A DNA stretch of 64,000 nucleotides from Palsa-504 sp963789225 (GCA_963789225.1 CAWBKD010000015.1:310001-374000); one strand, 5' to 3'. Positions 1 through 10,154 are shown, counted from the first letter of the stretch. Notes: a model not told the origin generated them from the sequence alone. Made by a program: numbers and translations.

Positions 1-163
1 CGACGGCCATTACCAGGTGGTGCCATCGCATCCGGCGCTCACGGTCGTCAGTGGCCGCGCGCGCGAGCAGCGCGAGCCAGAGGATGTCGTCCCAGAGCCC
101 GCCATCGTCCCACATCTCCCCGATCGCGCGAATCCGCTCGGCGGGAACGCCAAGAATCAGCAC
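1..163 (-). CDS. Hypothetical protein, N-terminal part, cut by the window edge
   Basis: The minus strand reads from a GTG at 163 for 54 codons to the left edge. An AGGAGG box lies 8 nt upstream, and this decides the start. The peptide is helical, with charged and Trp-rich stretches (GEMWDDGGLWDD, then LALLARAATDDRERR). Codon third positions are G/C-rich as in real genes of this genome. The family is not recognised and the C-terminus is outside the window. Coding is inferred from the ribosome binding site and codon use only. Confidence 0.5.
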   Translation of the reverse strand, partial: MLILGVPAERIRAIGEMWDDGGLWDDILWLALLARAATDDRERRMRWHHLVMAV

Positions 164-927
164 ACCACTGCCCTCCTATTCGTGTGACTGTATCCGCGTC
201 GTGACAGCCCGGCGGCGGAAAAAGGCACAGAAGCGCGGCGGCGAGCACCGCACCCAGCGAACTTTCGCCGTCGGCGCGCTCTAGCCGCCTGCGGCCCGCC
301 ACCCCGCGCCCAGCCTCGGCCTGCGTGCTTCGAACGCCGTGAACACCAGGGCATCGGCGACAGAATAACCGGATCGGCGCGTCAGCGACGGCGGAAAGGG
401 CCACGCTCTCGGAGCGCCAGAACGGCGGGACTGCGCGCGTGCTCCTTGCGTCCAACCGTTACAGAGCGTGATACCCACCATGTTCACCAGAGGGTCCACG
501 GCCGAGCACCGAGTCGGTAGGCACCCAGGCGCGGCGGCGACGTGGGCCCTCACGTCAAGCGCGCTATGCGGCAGAAGAGTTAGACAGAATGACAGTCGGC
601 AGGTAACCGCGGCTACTGCGATTTTCAGGTGAGTGAGCAGCCCGATGGACCCACAGGAAGACGTCTGGCGATCGATGGGCAAACGGAAAGCACCGATCCG
701 GGCTTCCGGCGTTCCTGACCCGGCCGCCAGGCGCACCGGCCTATCAGTAATCTTGCTTTAGTCCTTATCGATGTACTCTTTGGTTGCGATCAGCCGCGGT
801 TCAGCCAAGAGGGCCGGTCTGGGCGCAGAAACTTGCTCCGGGACCGATCGGCCGTTACGGTTTGTGTGAACATCGGGTGCAGTGGCAAGGATTGGCTGCA
901 TGGCAACGGCTGACAGGGGCTCAGCTC
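164..927. other. No recognisable gene
   Basis: Open frames occur on both strands here, but none shows a good ribosome binding site, consistent codon bias or family motifs. I see no RNA gene. It may be decayed sequence between the partial gene at the left edge and the interrupted membrane protein gene. Confidence 0.5.
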
Positions 928-1150
928 ATGGCCGCTCCACCGCCAGGATCTTCCGGTCCGCGGGATTGGTCGCCGTGGAGTGTGCCCAAACCCTACGGCG
1001 CGCCCGCTGCACTGCAAAGTGCGGGGACCGTGGCTGCTCCCCTGCTCGCTGGTTTCAGCTTCGCGCTGGTCGGTCTCGTCCTTACTAGCCCTGAGAGGAT
1101 CCGGTGGCCGGACGCGACCTTGGTTCTGCTGACTGCATCTGGGCTTTGCC

Positions 1151-2852
1151 CACTGCCCTAAAGTTTCCGGTTTTTTGTGACCCGGTGTCTGGTTTTCTGA
1201 GGCTGGTCACGGTCTGGCTGCATCTCGGTCGCGGCGGCGTGACGGGTTCCGATGGTCCCTGAAATAGAACAAAGCTCCTGGTAGGAACGGGGTTGTCTAC
1301 GCCCTTTTCGTTCACCTGGAGCTTTGTTGCCTGCCAAGTTTGCCATGGTCATCACGCATGCGTCCACTCCGCCCGCGCCGCGGGGAGAAGGTTCCCGGGC
1401 TGCGGAAATGGCCGCCCGGATCGCGTCCGGGCCCGGGTTCTGGGCGGACTGGCTGGCGGAACTGGACCGGCAGGGCCTGCTGGAAGAGCTGCTCGCCGAG
1501 GACGTGATCGCCCGGGCGCTGCGGGAAGCGCCCCCGGGCCATAAGTACGACCGGGTGCTGACGGCGAGGATGACCGTCATCTGCGTCCTGGTCGCCTGCC
1601 TGTTCCCCGGCGCCGGCTACGACATGGTGCTCGCGACGGCGTTCGGGCTGCCCGGCTTGCGCCTGCGGCCCGGCACGCAAGTGCCGACCGGGGCGGCGTT
1701 CTCGCAGGCCCGCAGGCTCCTCGGCGAGCAGGTGATGAAGAAGACCTTCGAGCTCGACGCCGCCGTCGCCGACGCGGACCTCGGCATCGGCCTGCTGTGG
1801 AAGGGCCTGGAGGTCACCGCCATCGACGGCACCACGATGGAGCTGGCCAGGAACGGCGTGCTCGAAGACGGGTTCGGGACGCCCGCGGAGGGTGCCCGCC
1901 CGCTGCTGCGGGTCACCGCCCACGTCCGCACCGCGACCTTCCGCTGGATCGGCGCTGCGATCGGCGGCTACCACGACGGCGAGAACGCCCTGGCAGATCA
2001 GCTGGAAGACAGCTTCGGCCCCGGCATCCTCAACCTCGCCGACCGCGGCTTCTTCTCCATGCACCGCTGGATCCGGTTCTCCGGCACCGGCGCTGAGCTG
2101 GCCTGGCGGGTCAAGAACAGCGCGAAATCCGTCCCGCTCAAGACCCTGCAGACCCTCCCCGACGGCTCTGAGCTGGTCATGCTCCACGAATCAGACGGCA
2201 TGCGCGCCCGCCGGCGGAAGGAAGCAGGCGACCTGCGCGCCGCACGCCTCCCGGACACCATCGCCCGGCTGGTCACCTTCACTGTCACCGCCACGACCAG
2301 GAGCGGCAGGACCAAGACCACCCGGATGCGGGTGCTGACCACCCTCCTGGACCACGAAGCCCATCCGGCCTGGGAGATCGCCGTCCTGTATGCAGAGAGA
2401 TGGCAAATCGAAATCGCGTTCCTCCATTTGAAGAAGACGGTCCGCGGTTCCCGCCGCCCGCTGCGCGGCCAGTCCCCCGAATTTGCCCGCCAGGAAGCCT
2501 GGGCACTGCTGCTCATCCACAACATCACCGCCACCGCATCCGCCCGCGCCGCCGGATCCGCCGGCATCGACCCCGGCCTCATCCCGTTCACCGCCGTGCT
2601 CGGCCTCATCCGCTCCCACCTCGCTGCCCAGACCCCCTGCCGGCACTGCGGGCACCGCCCCGCCAGCCCGCTAGCCAGCCTGAACGCCGCGATCCTCGCC
2701 CTGCCCCGCCACCGTCAGGACCGCCAGCGAACATCCGGGAGAACCACAGCCGAACGACGAACCAGGCACACCGAAGAAGTCACTTACACCATCGACATCA
2801 CAAAGTCGAATCTCCCGAAATGGGACACAACTCCGGAAACTTAAGGGCAGTG
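1151..2852 (+). mobile_element. IS4-family insertion sequence (1702 bp)
   Basis: The element is bounded by 20-bp inverted repeats with one mismatch: CACTGCCCTAAAGTTTCCGG at the left, and the right end reads its complement with T for A. It is flanked by identical 10-bp direct repeats GGGCTTTGCC at 1141-1150 and 2853-2862. It carries one transposase gene. A 10-bp duplication fits the 9-12 bp range known for IS4-family elements. The intact ends, intact transposase and exact duplication suggest a recent insertion. Confidence 0.93.
1324..2844 (+). CDS. IS4-family transposase
   Basis: This 506-residue DDE transposase fills the element. An N-terminal helical domain (about residues 25-130) precedes the catalytic core. 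The DDE positions are visible: Asp in VTAIDGTTME near residue 165, Asp in LNLADRGFFS near 240, and Glu in YAERWQIEIAFLHLKK near 360, the YREK-like box. The C-terminal tail has C-x2-C and is rich in Arg and Pro. The TTG start at 1324 follows TGGAG by 5 nt; an ATG at 1345 is the alternative. It cuts and pastes its own element by acting on the 20-bp ends. No frameshift is seen, so it is probably active. Confidence 0.92.
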   Translation: MLPAKFAMVITHASTPPAPRGEGSRAAEMAARIASGPGFWADWLAELDRQGLLEELLAEDVIARALREAPPGHKYDRVLTARMTVICVLVACLFPGAGYDMVLATAFGLPGLRLRPGTQVPTGAAFSQARRLLGEQVMKKTFELDAAVADADLGIGLLWKGLEVTAIDGTTMELARNGVLEDGFGTPAEGARPLLRVTAHVRTATFRWIGAAIGGYHDGENALADQLEDSFGPGILNLADRGFFSMHRWIRFSGTGAELAWRVKNSAKSVPLKTLQTLPDGSELVMLHESDGMRARRRKEAGDLRAARLPDTIARLVTFTVTATTRSGRTKTTRMRVLTTLLDHEAHPAWEIAVLYAERWQIEIAFLHLKKTVRGSRRPLRGQSPEFARQEAWALLLIHNITATASARAAGSAGIDPGLIPFTAVLGLIRSHLAAQTPCRHCGHRPASPLASLNAAILALPRHRQDRQRTSGRTTAERRTRHTEEVTYTIDITKSNLPKWDTTPET

Positions 2853-3297
2853 GGGCTTTGCCTGATTGCTGCAGTTCAGTGTGCCTCGTGGGCGCGGCGC
2901 TGGGATGTCACACCTGCGGAACTGCTGAGCTGGTGGCCTCATTTCGAAGAGCTTCCAGAGGCCACACGGGACGAGGTATACGTCGAGCAGCGAATCCACA
3001 GCAAGCGTCACGACCGCTGGGCTCAGGCCACACGATTTGCCTATGACGGAGGAATACTTTCGCTGCTGGCTGGCATGACGGTGCTCCTCGCCCCGCCCGC
3101 TCGCCAGTCGATCGTATCGGTGAGAGGTCTGGCGCTGCTTCTTGCGCTGCTCGGTTTCGTCGCCGAACTGATATGGGTAGTTATCTCGCAATTCTTGTGA
3201 CGAGTTATCGGAAGCCATCTCGGGTTCGCACAGACTGTGGAATAGATTTTGGATACGACGCGCACTATCTGCGGCAAATGAGTACGTCCGTAGCGTC

Positions 3298-3695
3298 TTA
3301 CGACGTGGACCGGAGGCGGAAGAGCGAGAGGTCGTAGCCACTGCCGGTGAGGCTGGAGGTGACTCGTCGCCCATCGTTTTCGACATAGACAAGTTCCACG
3401 AGGTCTTCATCAGTTAGAAAAGAGCCCTCGATGGTCGTCAGATCGCCAGATTTGATCCGGCGCGACAACTCGCCCGCCAAGTACTGGCCAGGCTATTGCG
3501 CGTTCCGATACCGAGGCCACCAATCGGCAGGTTGCCGAGGGCAGTACGCACTTCGGGCCATCGGCGGTCTACCGCAATGGCCAGTTGATAGGCACTCAGA
3601 TAGGGACGCCCAAAGTGGTGCGCTTCTTGGTGAGGGATCCCCCTCAGGATGTCGATGATCTTGCTTTCGACTTCGAGCTCGCCCCAGACGCTCAT
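3298..3695 (-). pseudogene. Conserved small actinobacterial protein, frameshifted
   Basis: The gene opens with ATG at 3695 after GGAGG at good spacing (M-S-V-W-G-E-L-E-V-E-S). It reads HHFGRPYLSAYQLAIAVD and then RTALGNLPIGGLG. Near 3480-3495 the frame breaks. The downstream frame continues the same kind of protein (LAGELSRRIKSGDLTTIEG, then SLTGSGYDLSLFRLRS) to the stop at 3298. The two halves join as one protein of about 130 residues with a one-base correction. The function is unknown; the continuous conservation-like composition on both sides argues for a broken gene and not two small genes. A sequencing error could also explain it. Confidence 0.65.
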
Positions 3696-4102
3696 GGATC
3701 CTCCGCGGATCGTCAGTGTAGGTTTCGAGGATGCCACGGAACTTGACTCCGACGCGCCAAGTTGTGCTCCCAGCCGATATGGGCGCGGCAGTCGGCGGTC
3801 GGCTAGCTGGTGATGGACCGGCCTGCCCGCGGGTGTCTCAGCGATGGCAATGGGACGGTAGTGCGATGGCGGGGATGTGAAACCAGCCTCATCCAGTCTG
3901 TAGTGCATGCCAGGGGCATCTAGGCCTCAACGCTGACAGATATAGTATGGTGTGACGGAGAATAGCCCAGCCGAGTCCAGCCCAATCATTCTGTTCCTTT
4001 GTTGACGAAAGATTCGCTGGATCCTTGGAAGGGCAGGCCGCCCTTCGGGCGCTCTGCCGCAGCTATGGACGATGTCGGAAGGTCGTAAAGAGTGGGGATA
4101 TC
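3696..4102. other. Intergenic region upstream of the nuclease-like gene
   Basis: No convincing gene is present. GC content falls here and stays low in the following gene. A TATAGTAT-like hexamer near 3940-3950 could be a -10 element for the rightward gene starting at 4103. A TTG-initiated in-frame extension back to 4025 is possible but lacks a ribosome binding site. Confidence 0.35.
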
Positions 4103-6364
4103 ATGATAGTCACAGAGTATCGTTCGATCGGTGCGCGCTTGCGACCACCGCGTTTCATCGTCGCCTACCGACCGGGGCAAGATTGGATCCGTACTGCACG
4201 ACGCGCAATTGCCTCGATGTATAAAGTGTGGGGAGGCAACGGCGCAACGATTGTTCCTGTCAATGAATCAGACATCATGCCTGAGGTACTCGCGCATCTT
4301 ATGCGGCAATATGATCCCGATCATATTGCGGTTCATGTACCGTTTATAGACGCCACCTACGACGATCCCGCCGAGTTTAATAAGGTGGCGAAGGAGCGCA
4401 TCCTCCAGGGAGAAGATCGCGACGTGGTCTGGAGCAGACTAACTGCGACGCAAGCTGATCCCGGTGACTGGGATGGGCTTGCCGAACAAGCTAACATCTA
4501 CTGCTCGCCTTTCAAGGGGTTCGTCCCAACTACGTACGAGTTCGAATCAACCGAAATTATATGGCTTCACCATGCTTACAACTCGGGTGGGCTGCTATCC
4601 AGCGTCTCAAGCACGCCAGGAAAAAGGATGTACACGTTGGATCTTTCTCAGGTCGATCCAGTCATCGCACTGATGGTCGAAACCCGCATTGGCTCCATAG
4701 ATCCGGCCAGCGACGAAAGGCATGAGGCTATCGAGCTACCGGTGGCGGACGCAGATCTACCCAACTTGGTTCGACTGTCGATTACACGGACAACACCTGG
4801 TGAAATATGGAACCCTCAAGCCTACTCCCTCTCAGCAGTCAATAGTATCCATGCGCTTGACCCAAACATAACCATAGATAGAGTTCTTACTGAGACCCCA
4901 TTCGGCCGCAGCGGGCAGTCCACGTTCAAGATAAGGGCGTTCTCTTCCCCACCTGTAGTCTGTGTGATCGGAGAGACCGCAGAGGATCATGCATTGGCGT
5001 TGCTATGCGATCGGCTTTTCCTGCATGCTTCCTGGATACCCACGCATCTCCTCTCCGAGGATGAGCCTCTCCGAGAGACAGTGATAAGCGCACTGCTCCA
5101 GCTCCGTCACCTCGCTTTCAGAAGCAACCGACCGATGCTCATAACGAGCGTTAGCGAGCCGCCGACAGCAGTGGACTCTCTTACCGCCGAGCTGGACGCG
5201 ATGACGACCGGAGCCTCCACAGAGGAGGAAGGTTCTATCGCTCGCCTCAGTAGCGTCGAGTCAATCACACCATCCGCGCTGGTGACGGAAAGAGGGCGTT
5301 GTGTTCTGGCTGATCCAGTAGCGTTCCGACTCCGTCGGCGTATCCCCGTTGCCAACGACGCAGGGGATATCTCCATGCTGACTCCAATCGCATTGCCCAT
5401 GCCCCAGATCGTCGAACACGAGGGATCCGGCGTGTGCTGGTATGTGGACGTATGGCTGCGAGAGCATCAACTTCCAGCACGTGCATCGTTGCTTAACGAA
5501 CGCTTGCAGAATTCTCCGTACAGTGTTGCTGACTCCCTGGTTAGGGTAAGTCGCGACGGACTGACCTTTGCCTCTTTGAACTTTGAAGCCTTTGTAGGCC
5601 ACGCCTCCCCAGAGATACGCCTAGCCCAGCCTCTACTCCGCTTCCCTTCCGCCGACCTGCTGTTTGCAGAACTTGCGGCCGCAGCAAGCGCTCATGTCGA
5701 ACGGTCTCCCGCGGGTAGACGCAGCGCTATTGCAGTTGAGATGTGGGGATCGCTTAGTGCCCTAACTGCGGACCTAGTGGGATCCATCCGAAGCCTATTG
5801 AATGCATTCCTCCCGCCCCGCGGTGCTCGGGGGAATTATGGTACTGGATACGAGATCCGCGGGAATGGATATGTTGCTATTGAAGATGCCTCCACGCTCC
5901 TTGGTATTGACCAATACGAGGCGCGCGATACCATCGATCGCCTTCTGGCGCTTAAAGCGCTACGCCAAGGATTCTTGCTCTACTGCGCTCGGTGCCGCTC
6001 TTACGACTTCTATAACATTGATCAAGTCGGCTCGACATTCGAATGCCATACATGTGGCCATGCCGGTCAGCTCTCGCGGGGTCGATGGTATGTAGGCGAT
6101 CCCGAGCCACACTGGTACTACGCCCTAGACCAAGTGGTACGTGATCTCCTGCTAACTCATGGCGATGTACCGTTGCTCGCAATAGCGGAGCTGAGCAAGC
6201 GATCTTCCTCAGTACTCTGGTCTCCTGAGCTAGAGGTCACGGACAGCAGCGGTACTATCGAGCTCGACATGTGCCTTGTGATCGATGGGCGCATCGTCGT
6301 CGGCGAAGCCAAGTCGAATAGTACACTGAGTGGGGATAAAGGAGCTCAGGAGGTTGCTCGGCGC

Positions 6365-8193
6365 GGGTGCGTCTTTCTAAGAGGTGCCTTATTTCTGGGT
6401 GTTTCGGTCATGCGGCGAGGTTGAGGCGCTCGATGGTGTCTTCGTCGTAGCGGGCGAGGTGGTGCTCGCTGCGGTAGCGTTCCTTGTAGTAGTTCATGTA
6501 GTCGTCGAGGTCGCCGTTGACGACGACGGCGCGGAGCTTGAGGACGACCTCGGCTCCGTCGGGTGACCATCTCGCGCCTGTAATTCCGAATCTGTCCTCG
6601 ATGACGAATCTGCAGGCGCCTTCGATCATGCCGGTGGCGATGGGCCATCCCTTTGCGAGGGCCTTGTCGTACTTCATGTGCGCGTGGTTGTTATTCAGGT
6701 AGGTGACGGCCTTGTCCATGTCGGTGAGGTCGAGGTGGCGGGTCCGCGGGTCAGAGCGGGTTTTCGCGGCGACGGAGGCGAGGGTGGCGGCGACGGCCTT
6801 GGCGCGGCCGTGCAGGACGCGGAGCAGCTGGCCGTCGGCCCACTGGCCGGCAGCGGCCGGGTCGCCGGGGTGCAGGGCGGCGGCGGCCTTGCCGAGGTAG
6901 CCGCTGACATGGATGTAATCGATCAGGACCGGGACCTTCAGGCCGCGTCCGGCGGCCTGGGCCTCGATGGCGGTGATCTGCTGCTTGTTCCCGTCGACGA
7001 GGAAGACGCGCTGCCGGACCCGCTGCGGGTCGCGGCGGTCGGCCTCGTCGAACGCGGACGCGATCATGTCCTCGATGCTCTCGGTAACGGACGCCGACAC
7101 CCACTTATCGCGGGCCTTCGGGCCGGGGTGCGCCCGGCGGCGGGCGGCCGGGGCGGCGATGTCCTCCGGCTCGCGGACGGCGGGGGTGAAGTCGGCGACC
7201 GCGACGATCTCGGCCATTTTCTTGATCCCGGGGCGCGTGCCGTCATCCTTCCCGGCGTTCCTGCGGTGCTCCGGGCGCATGGCGATGCCTTTGCCGTCGC
7301 CCTGCATCATGATCACGTCGGTGCCCGGCAGGTCCTGGTCCGCGTCCCGGGCCCGTTCCTCGTAGAAGCCGTCCGTCCAGGCCGCGAGATCCTCGGCCAG
7401 CCCGGTGAGCTGGGCGCGGCCGACCGTGACGCCGGTGCGGGCCTCGATGACCTCCTGGGCCTGCCCGAACCCGCCCGCGGCCAGGTGAAAGGCCGCCAGG
7501 GCCCGCATGCCCAGGGAGTACGGGTCGCCGGGGAGGATCCAGCGGGCGTCGGCGGGATAGAGGTTCGGCTCGCGGCGGTTGCGGTATGCCTTCCGGGTGA
7601 CCCGGACCGGCCCGAACACGCTGGTCACGCCCCGGCCATGGTCTTCTTCCACGGTGCCGTGCCGGATCCCGGCGGCGCTGGTGACCCCGTCAGCCTGCTC
7701 CTCGCGGGCGCTGTCGATGTCGAACGTGGCCTGCAGCAGCCGCCGCTGCAGCTCGCGCCCCTCCTGGCCGATCACCTTCTCCCGCTCCCCGTGGTCGAGG
7801 TACCCGGCCTCGTCCGCGGCCCAGGCCGCCAGCCCGGCGAACTGCTCCGCGGGGCCGGCCAGCGCCGCCGCCAGCTCCCCGTCCAGCGGGGCCTCGCTCC
7901 CGTCCTCCCGGACCTGCCTCACCGTCACCGAGAACCTCACCGTCACCGCCGCGCCTCCAGGTGCCTGCCAGGAATGATTTCCGCTCATCATCCCGGAAAC
8001 GGCCCCGGAACCCGCGGAACCGATGACGGGACGCCATCCCGGCCGCATTACGGGCGCACCGCCACCACTCCGCTGACCAGCATGAATCACTACCGGTAAT
8101 GCCAGAGACGCACCGAAACACCCGGACTCTCCCGGTACAAGCCGGTTCAACCCGAAATTAAGAGATATTCATACTTGTCAAAAAGACGCACCC
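6365..8193 (-). mobile_element. ISKra4-family insertion sequence (1829 bp)
   Basis: The ends share the inverted repeat GGGTGCGTCTTT, with imperfect continuation. The flanks carry identical 9-bp direct repeats GCTCGGCGC at 6356-6364 and 8194-8202. One long minus-strand transposase gene occupies the element. The insertion lies near the 3' end of the nuclease-like gene and removes its last part from the reading frame. Confidence 0.9.
6408..8150 (-). CDS. ISKra4-family transposase
   Basis: This 580-residue protein has the ISKra4 hallmarks: an Asp in VIMMQGDGKGIAM, an Asp in VFLVDGNKQQI, and the C-terminal signature GMIEGACRFVIEDRFGITGA followed by RWSPDGAEVVLKLRAVVVNG. The last block contains the catalytic Glu. 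The first 50 or so residues are less typical; a start at the ATG near 7991 (M-M-S-G-N-H-S) is a good alternative. No frameshift is seen. It moves the element that splits the nuclease-like gene. Confidence 0.9.
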   Translation of the reverse strand: MNRLVPGESGCFGASLALPVVIHAGQRSGGGAPVMRPGWRPVIGSAGSGAVSGMMSGNHSWQAPGGAAVTVRFSVTVRQVREDGSEAPLDGELAAALAGPAEQFAGLAAWAADEAGYLDHGEREKVIGQEGRELQRRLLQATFDIDSAREEQADGVTSAAGIRHGTVEEDHGRGVTSVFGPVRVTRKAYRNRREPNLYPADARWILPGDPYSLGMRALAAFHLAAGGFGQAQEVIEARTGVTVGRAQLTGLAEDLAAWTDGFYEERARDADQDLPGTDVIMMQGDGKGIAMRPEHRRNAGKDDGTRPGIKKMAEIVAVADFTPAVREPEDIAAPAARRRAHPGPKARDKWVSASVTESIEDMIASAFDEADRRDPQRVRQRVFLVDGNKQQITAIEAQAAGRGLKVPVLIDYIHVSGYLGKAAAALHPGDPAAAGQWADGQLLRVLHGRAKAVAATLASVAAKTRSDPRTRHLDLTDMDKAVTYLNNNHAHMKYDKALAKGWPIATGMIEGACRFVIEDRFGITGARWSPDGAEVVLKLRAVVVNGDLDDYMNYYKERYRSEHHLARYDEDTIERLNLAA

Positions 8194-8371
8194 GCTCGGC
8201 GCCTGGTGCATGTTGCCCAAAGCCTCACTGCGGATGAGATCGTCCTCGCCACAAGCCAGCCGATGTGGGCGAGGAACACGCTAAGTATGGTTTCCAGTGA
8301 AGTTGCAAAATCATGGACAAGAGGACCACGACCCTTCGTACTCGAGCAAACTGGAATCGGGCGTGAACAAT

Positions 8372-9367
8372 GAGGTTTTCCCAGCAAGGGGTGAGTCCGG
8401 TAAACGGCACATAGCGGGCATCTTGGCAGACACGCGGACATAGGCGGAGATCGCCGGGGAGACGCGGAGCCCCCGGTAGAAGGAGGTCTCGCCAAAGAAC
8501 ACCCTTACCGGGAGAGGCTCCGCGTGGCCTTCTATCGTGTCAGACTCGACGTCCCCAGGGAGCTTGTCCTGTTCGTTTCCGGTCTGCTGGCCGGGCACCG
8601 CCGGGAGATCGGGACCCGGAGGGGAACCCGCAAGCTGGGCTGTTACCGGCAGGCGCTGTTCGGTCTGGCCTGGTTCCGGGACAAAGGAGACATCCCGCGG
8701 CTGGGCGCGGGGTTCGGGCTGTCGCAGTCCACCGCCTACCGGTATCTCGACGAGGTGACCGGTGTGCTGGCCGCGCGCGCGCCCGGCCTGGCCGAGGCGC
8801 TGGAGCGCGCCCTGGCGGAGGGCACGCCGTACGTGATCCTGGACGGCAAGATCGTCGCGTCCGACCGGTGCCGGGAGAAGACCATCAGCCGCAAGGGCAG
8901 GGAAATCGACGTGTGGTACTCGGGGAAGAAGCACGATTTCGGCGGGAACATCCAGGCTGTGTTCTATCCCTCGGGCATCCCGATGTGGGTCTCTGACGTC
9001 CTTCCGGGCAATGTCCATGACCTGGCCGCAGCCCGGGAGAATGCCCTGGCGGTGCTGCGGCCATTCCTGGACGCAATGCCGGCACTGGCCGACTCCGGCT
9101 ACGAAGGCGCAGGTCACGGTGTCCACGTCCCGGTGAAGAAGCCCGCCGGGGTGAAAGAACTGGACATCAGCAACCGGACCAGGAATGCGCTGCTCTGCTC
9201 GGCACGGTGCCTGGGCGAGCGCGGCTTCGCGCTGCTGTCCCAGCGCTGGCAGACCCTCCAGAACATCACCGCAAGCCCCGGGAAAATAGGCCTCATCGCC
9301 AGGGCCGCACTCGTCCTGGTGCTATTCGAGCACAAGATGCTCACGTGAAAGTTACTGAGAAAACCTC
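8372..9367 (+). mobile_element. IS5-family insertion sequence (996 bp)
   Basis: The ends are inverted repeats beginning GAGGTTTTC, extending imperfectly to about 14 bp. They are flanked by the 3-bp repeat AAT at 8369-8371 and 9368-9370. The element contains one transposase gene on the plus strand. Its left end supplies the TGA that now ends the reading frame of the nuclease-like gene, so it entered that gene's 3' part or its junction with the DUF429 remnant. Confidence 0.8.
8524..9348 (+). CDS. IS5-family transposase (DDE_Tnp_4 type)
   Basis: This 274-residue protein has an N-terminal helix-turn-helix (about residues 40-85: RQALFGLAWFRDKGDIPRLG, then GLSQSTAYRYLDEV). A DDE core follows, with Asp in TPYVILDGKIVASDR, Asp in ALADSGYEGAG and a C-terminal Glu in ARCLGERGFALL. 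This is the layout of short IS5/IS1647-like transposases in actinobacteria. The GTG start at 8524 follows GGGAGAGG. It is intact and probably mobilises its own element. Confidence 0.9.
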   Translation: MAFYRVRLDVPRELVLFVSGLLAGHRREIGTRRGTRKLGCYRQALFGLAWFRDKGDIPRLGAGFGLSQSTAYRYLDEVTGVLAARAPGLAEALERALAEGTPYVILDGKIVASDRCREKTISRKGREIDVWYSGKKHDFGGNIQAVFYPSGIPMWVSDVLPGNVHDLAAARENALAVLRPFLDAMPALADSGYEGAGHGVHVPVKKPAGVKELDISNRTRNALLCSARCLGERGFALLSQRWQTLQNITASPGKIGLIARAALVLVLFEHKMLT

Positions 9368-9370
9368 AAT

Positions 9371-9781
9371 TATCGATACAGGTACCGCAATTGCGGCGAG
9401 ACGGACGCGCCACTCGAGGCTACCGGTCGCCCCGTCGACCGTTCCGGCACCGGGCTCGTGGTGGAGGTCTACCCGCGCCTCACTGCGGTGCTGGGATCTG
9501 TACCGGCTCGGCTATAAGCAGTCAGCCAAGTCCGATATTCTCAGCTGCCTCGTCGACGATCTCCGGGCCAAGGCTCCGTGGCTGGACTGCGGTCCGTATG
9601 AGCAGACCCTCCGGCGCTCGCACGATGCCTTCGATGCCGTCATCGCCGCAATGACAGCGCGTGCGTGAGTGTCGTCAAGCCCAGAACCAGACGTTTCCCT
9701 CCCAGCAGGGACGACCTGGCCGCTGCCCTGGCAGAAGGCTGGATCGCCATCCCGAACTCGCCGATCGGCCAGCTCCTCTGA
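9371..9781 (+). pseudogene. DUF429-family protein, C-terminal remnant with two frameshifts
   Basis: Three frame segments together resemble the C-terminal half of DUF429 proteins, a predicted RNase H-fold nuclease family. The first reads RNCGETDAPLEATGRPVDRS then TGLVVEVYP; the second SLRCWDLYRLGYKQSAKSD then APWLDCGPYEQTLRRSHDAF and DAVIAAMTARA; the third RDDLAAALAEGWIAIPNSP up to the stop at 9781. The frame changes near 9475 and near 9660. The N-terminal half is missing. The remnant directly follows the IS5-type element, so a deletion or earlier rearrangement fused it to the nuclease-like gene. It is non-functional. Confidence 0.7.
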
Positions 9782-10154
9782 ACTTCACCACGCAACGACC
9801 TCCACGCGGCATGAGAATACGCGCGATCACGGTCAGATCATGACATTTCTATACCGTGTACTGTCATCTCTCGGCTTGGCCTTTAAGCTGCCTCTGATCG
9901 CCAGATCGACGAAGATGGGAACATGCGAGGACGCGGGTACTGGCGTGAATCCGACGGCGAGTCACTCACATCTGAAGAGGCCTATGACATCTGGGCCAGC
10001 GAAGCCTACGACATACTTATCGGAGTGGCGCGTTCTTATCACGCCGTCATCGAGTATGGCGCGCTTGCCGAGGAGGCGCAGGCGGCGTCTGGCGTCCGTA
10101 CTTCCGTGCCCTTCCGTCATTGGATCGGTAAGGTCCTGCGACGGCTGGTGGACC

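Larger units (their letters stand above)
928..3200 (+). pseudogene. Small membrane protein gene interrupted by an IS4-type element
   Basis: The N-terminal part (928-1150) and C-terminal part (2863-3200) are separated by an insertion sequence at 1151-2852. Removing the element and one copy of the 10-bp duplication GGGCTTTGCC joins them in frame across L-T-A-S-G-L-C-L-I-A-A-V-Q. This gives a 186-residue protein. Hydrophobic segments lie near residues 37-54, 61-75, 139-153 and 162-183, with a charged cytosolic loop between the two pairs (TPAELLSWWPHFEELPEATR and following). The start is the ATG at 928, preceded by AGGGGC. The family is not recognised; the layout suggests a four-helix integral membrane protein. 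The split copy cannot make the full product, so the insertion is probably recent. Confidence 0.8.
4103..8373 (+). pseudogene. Large zinc-ribbon and PD-(D/E)xK nuclease-like protein, split by an ISKra4-type element
   Basis: Coding runs 4103-6364, is interrupted by the element at 6365-8193, and resumes at 8203. Joining at the 9-bp duplication GCTCGGCGC restores A-R-R-L-V-H-V-A-Q and 56 further residues, giving about 810 residues. The start is ATG 4103 after GGGGA. Visible parts: an N-terminal region unlike any family I can name (FIVAYRPGQDWIRTARRA); a C-x2-C...C-x2-C zinc ribbon at about residues 628-654; and a nuclease-like box with E-L-D near 722 and G-E-A-K near 734-737, the pattern of restriction-endonuclease folds. 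The TGA at 8371 is formed by the next element, so the native end lay further right. Lower GC than its neighbours points to transfer. Defence against foreign DNA is an inference from the nuclease box and surroundings. Confidence 0.7.

Noticed and set aside
6678..8099. 473-codon plus-strand open frame
   Set aside because: Antisense shadow of the ISKra4-type transposase, with no family pattern.
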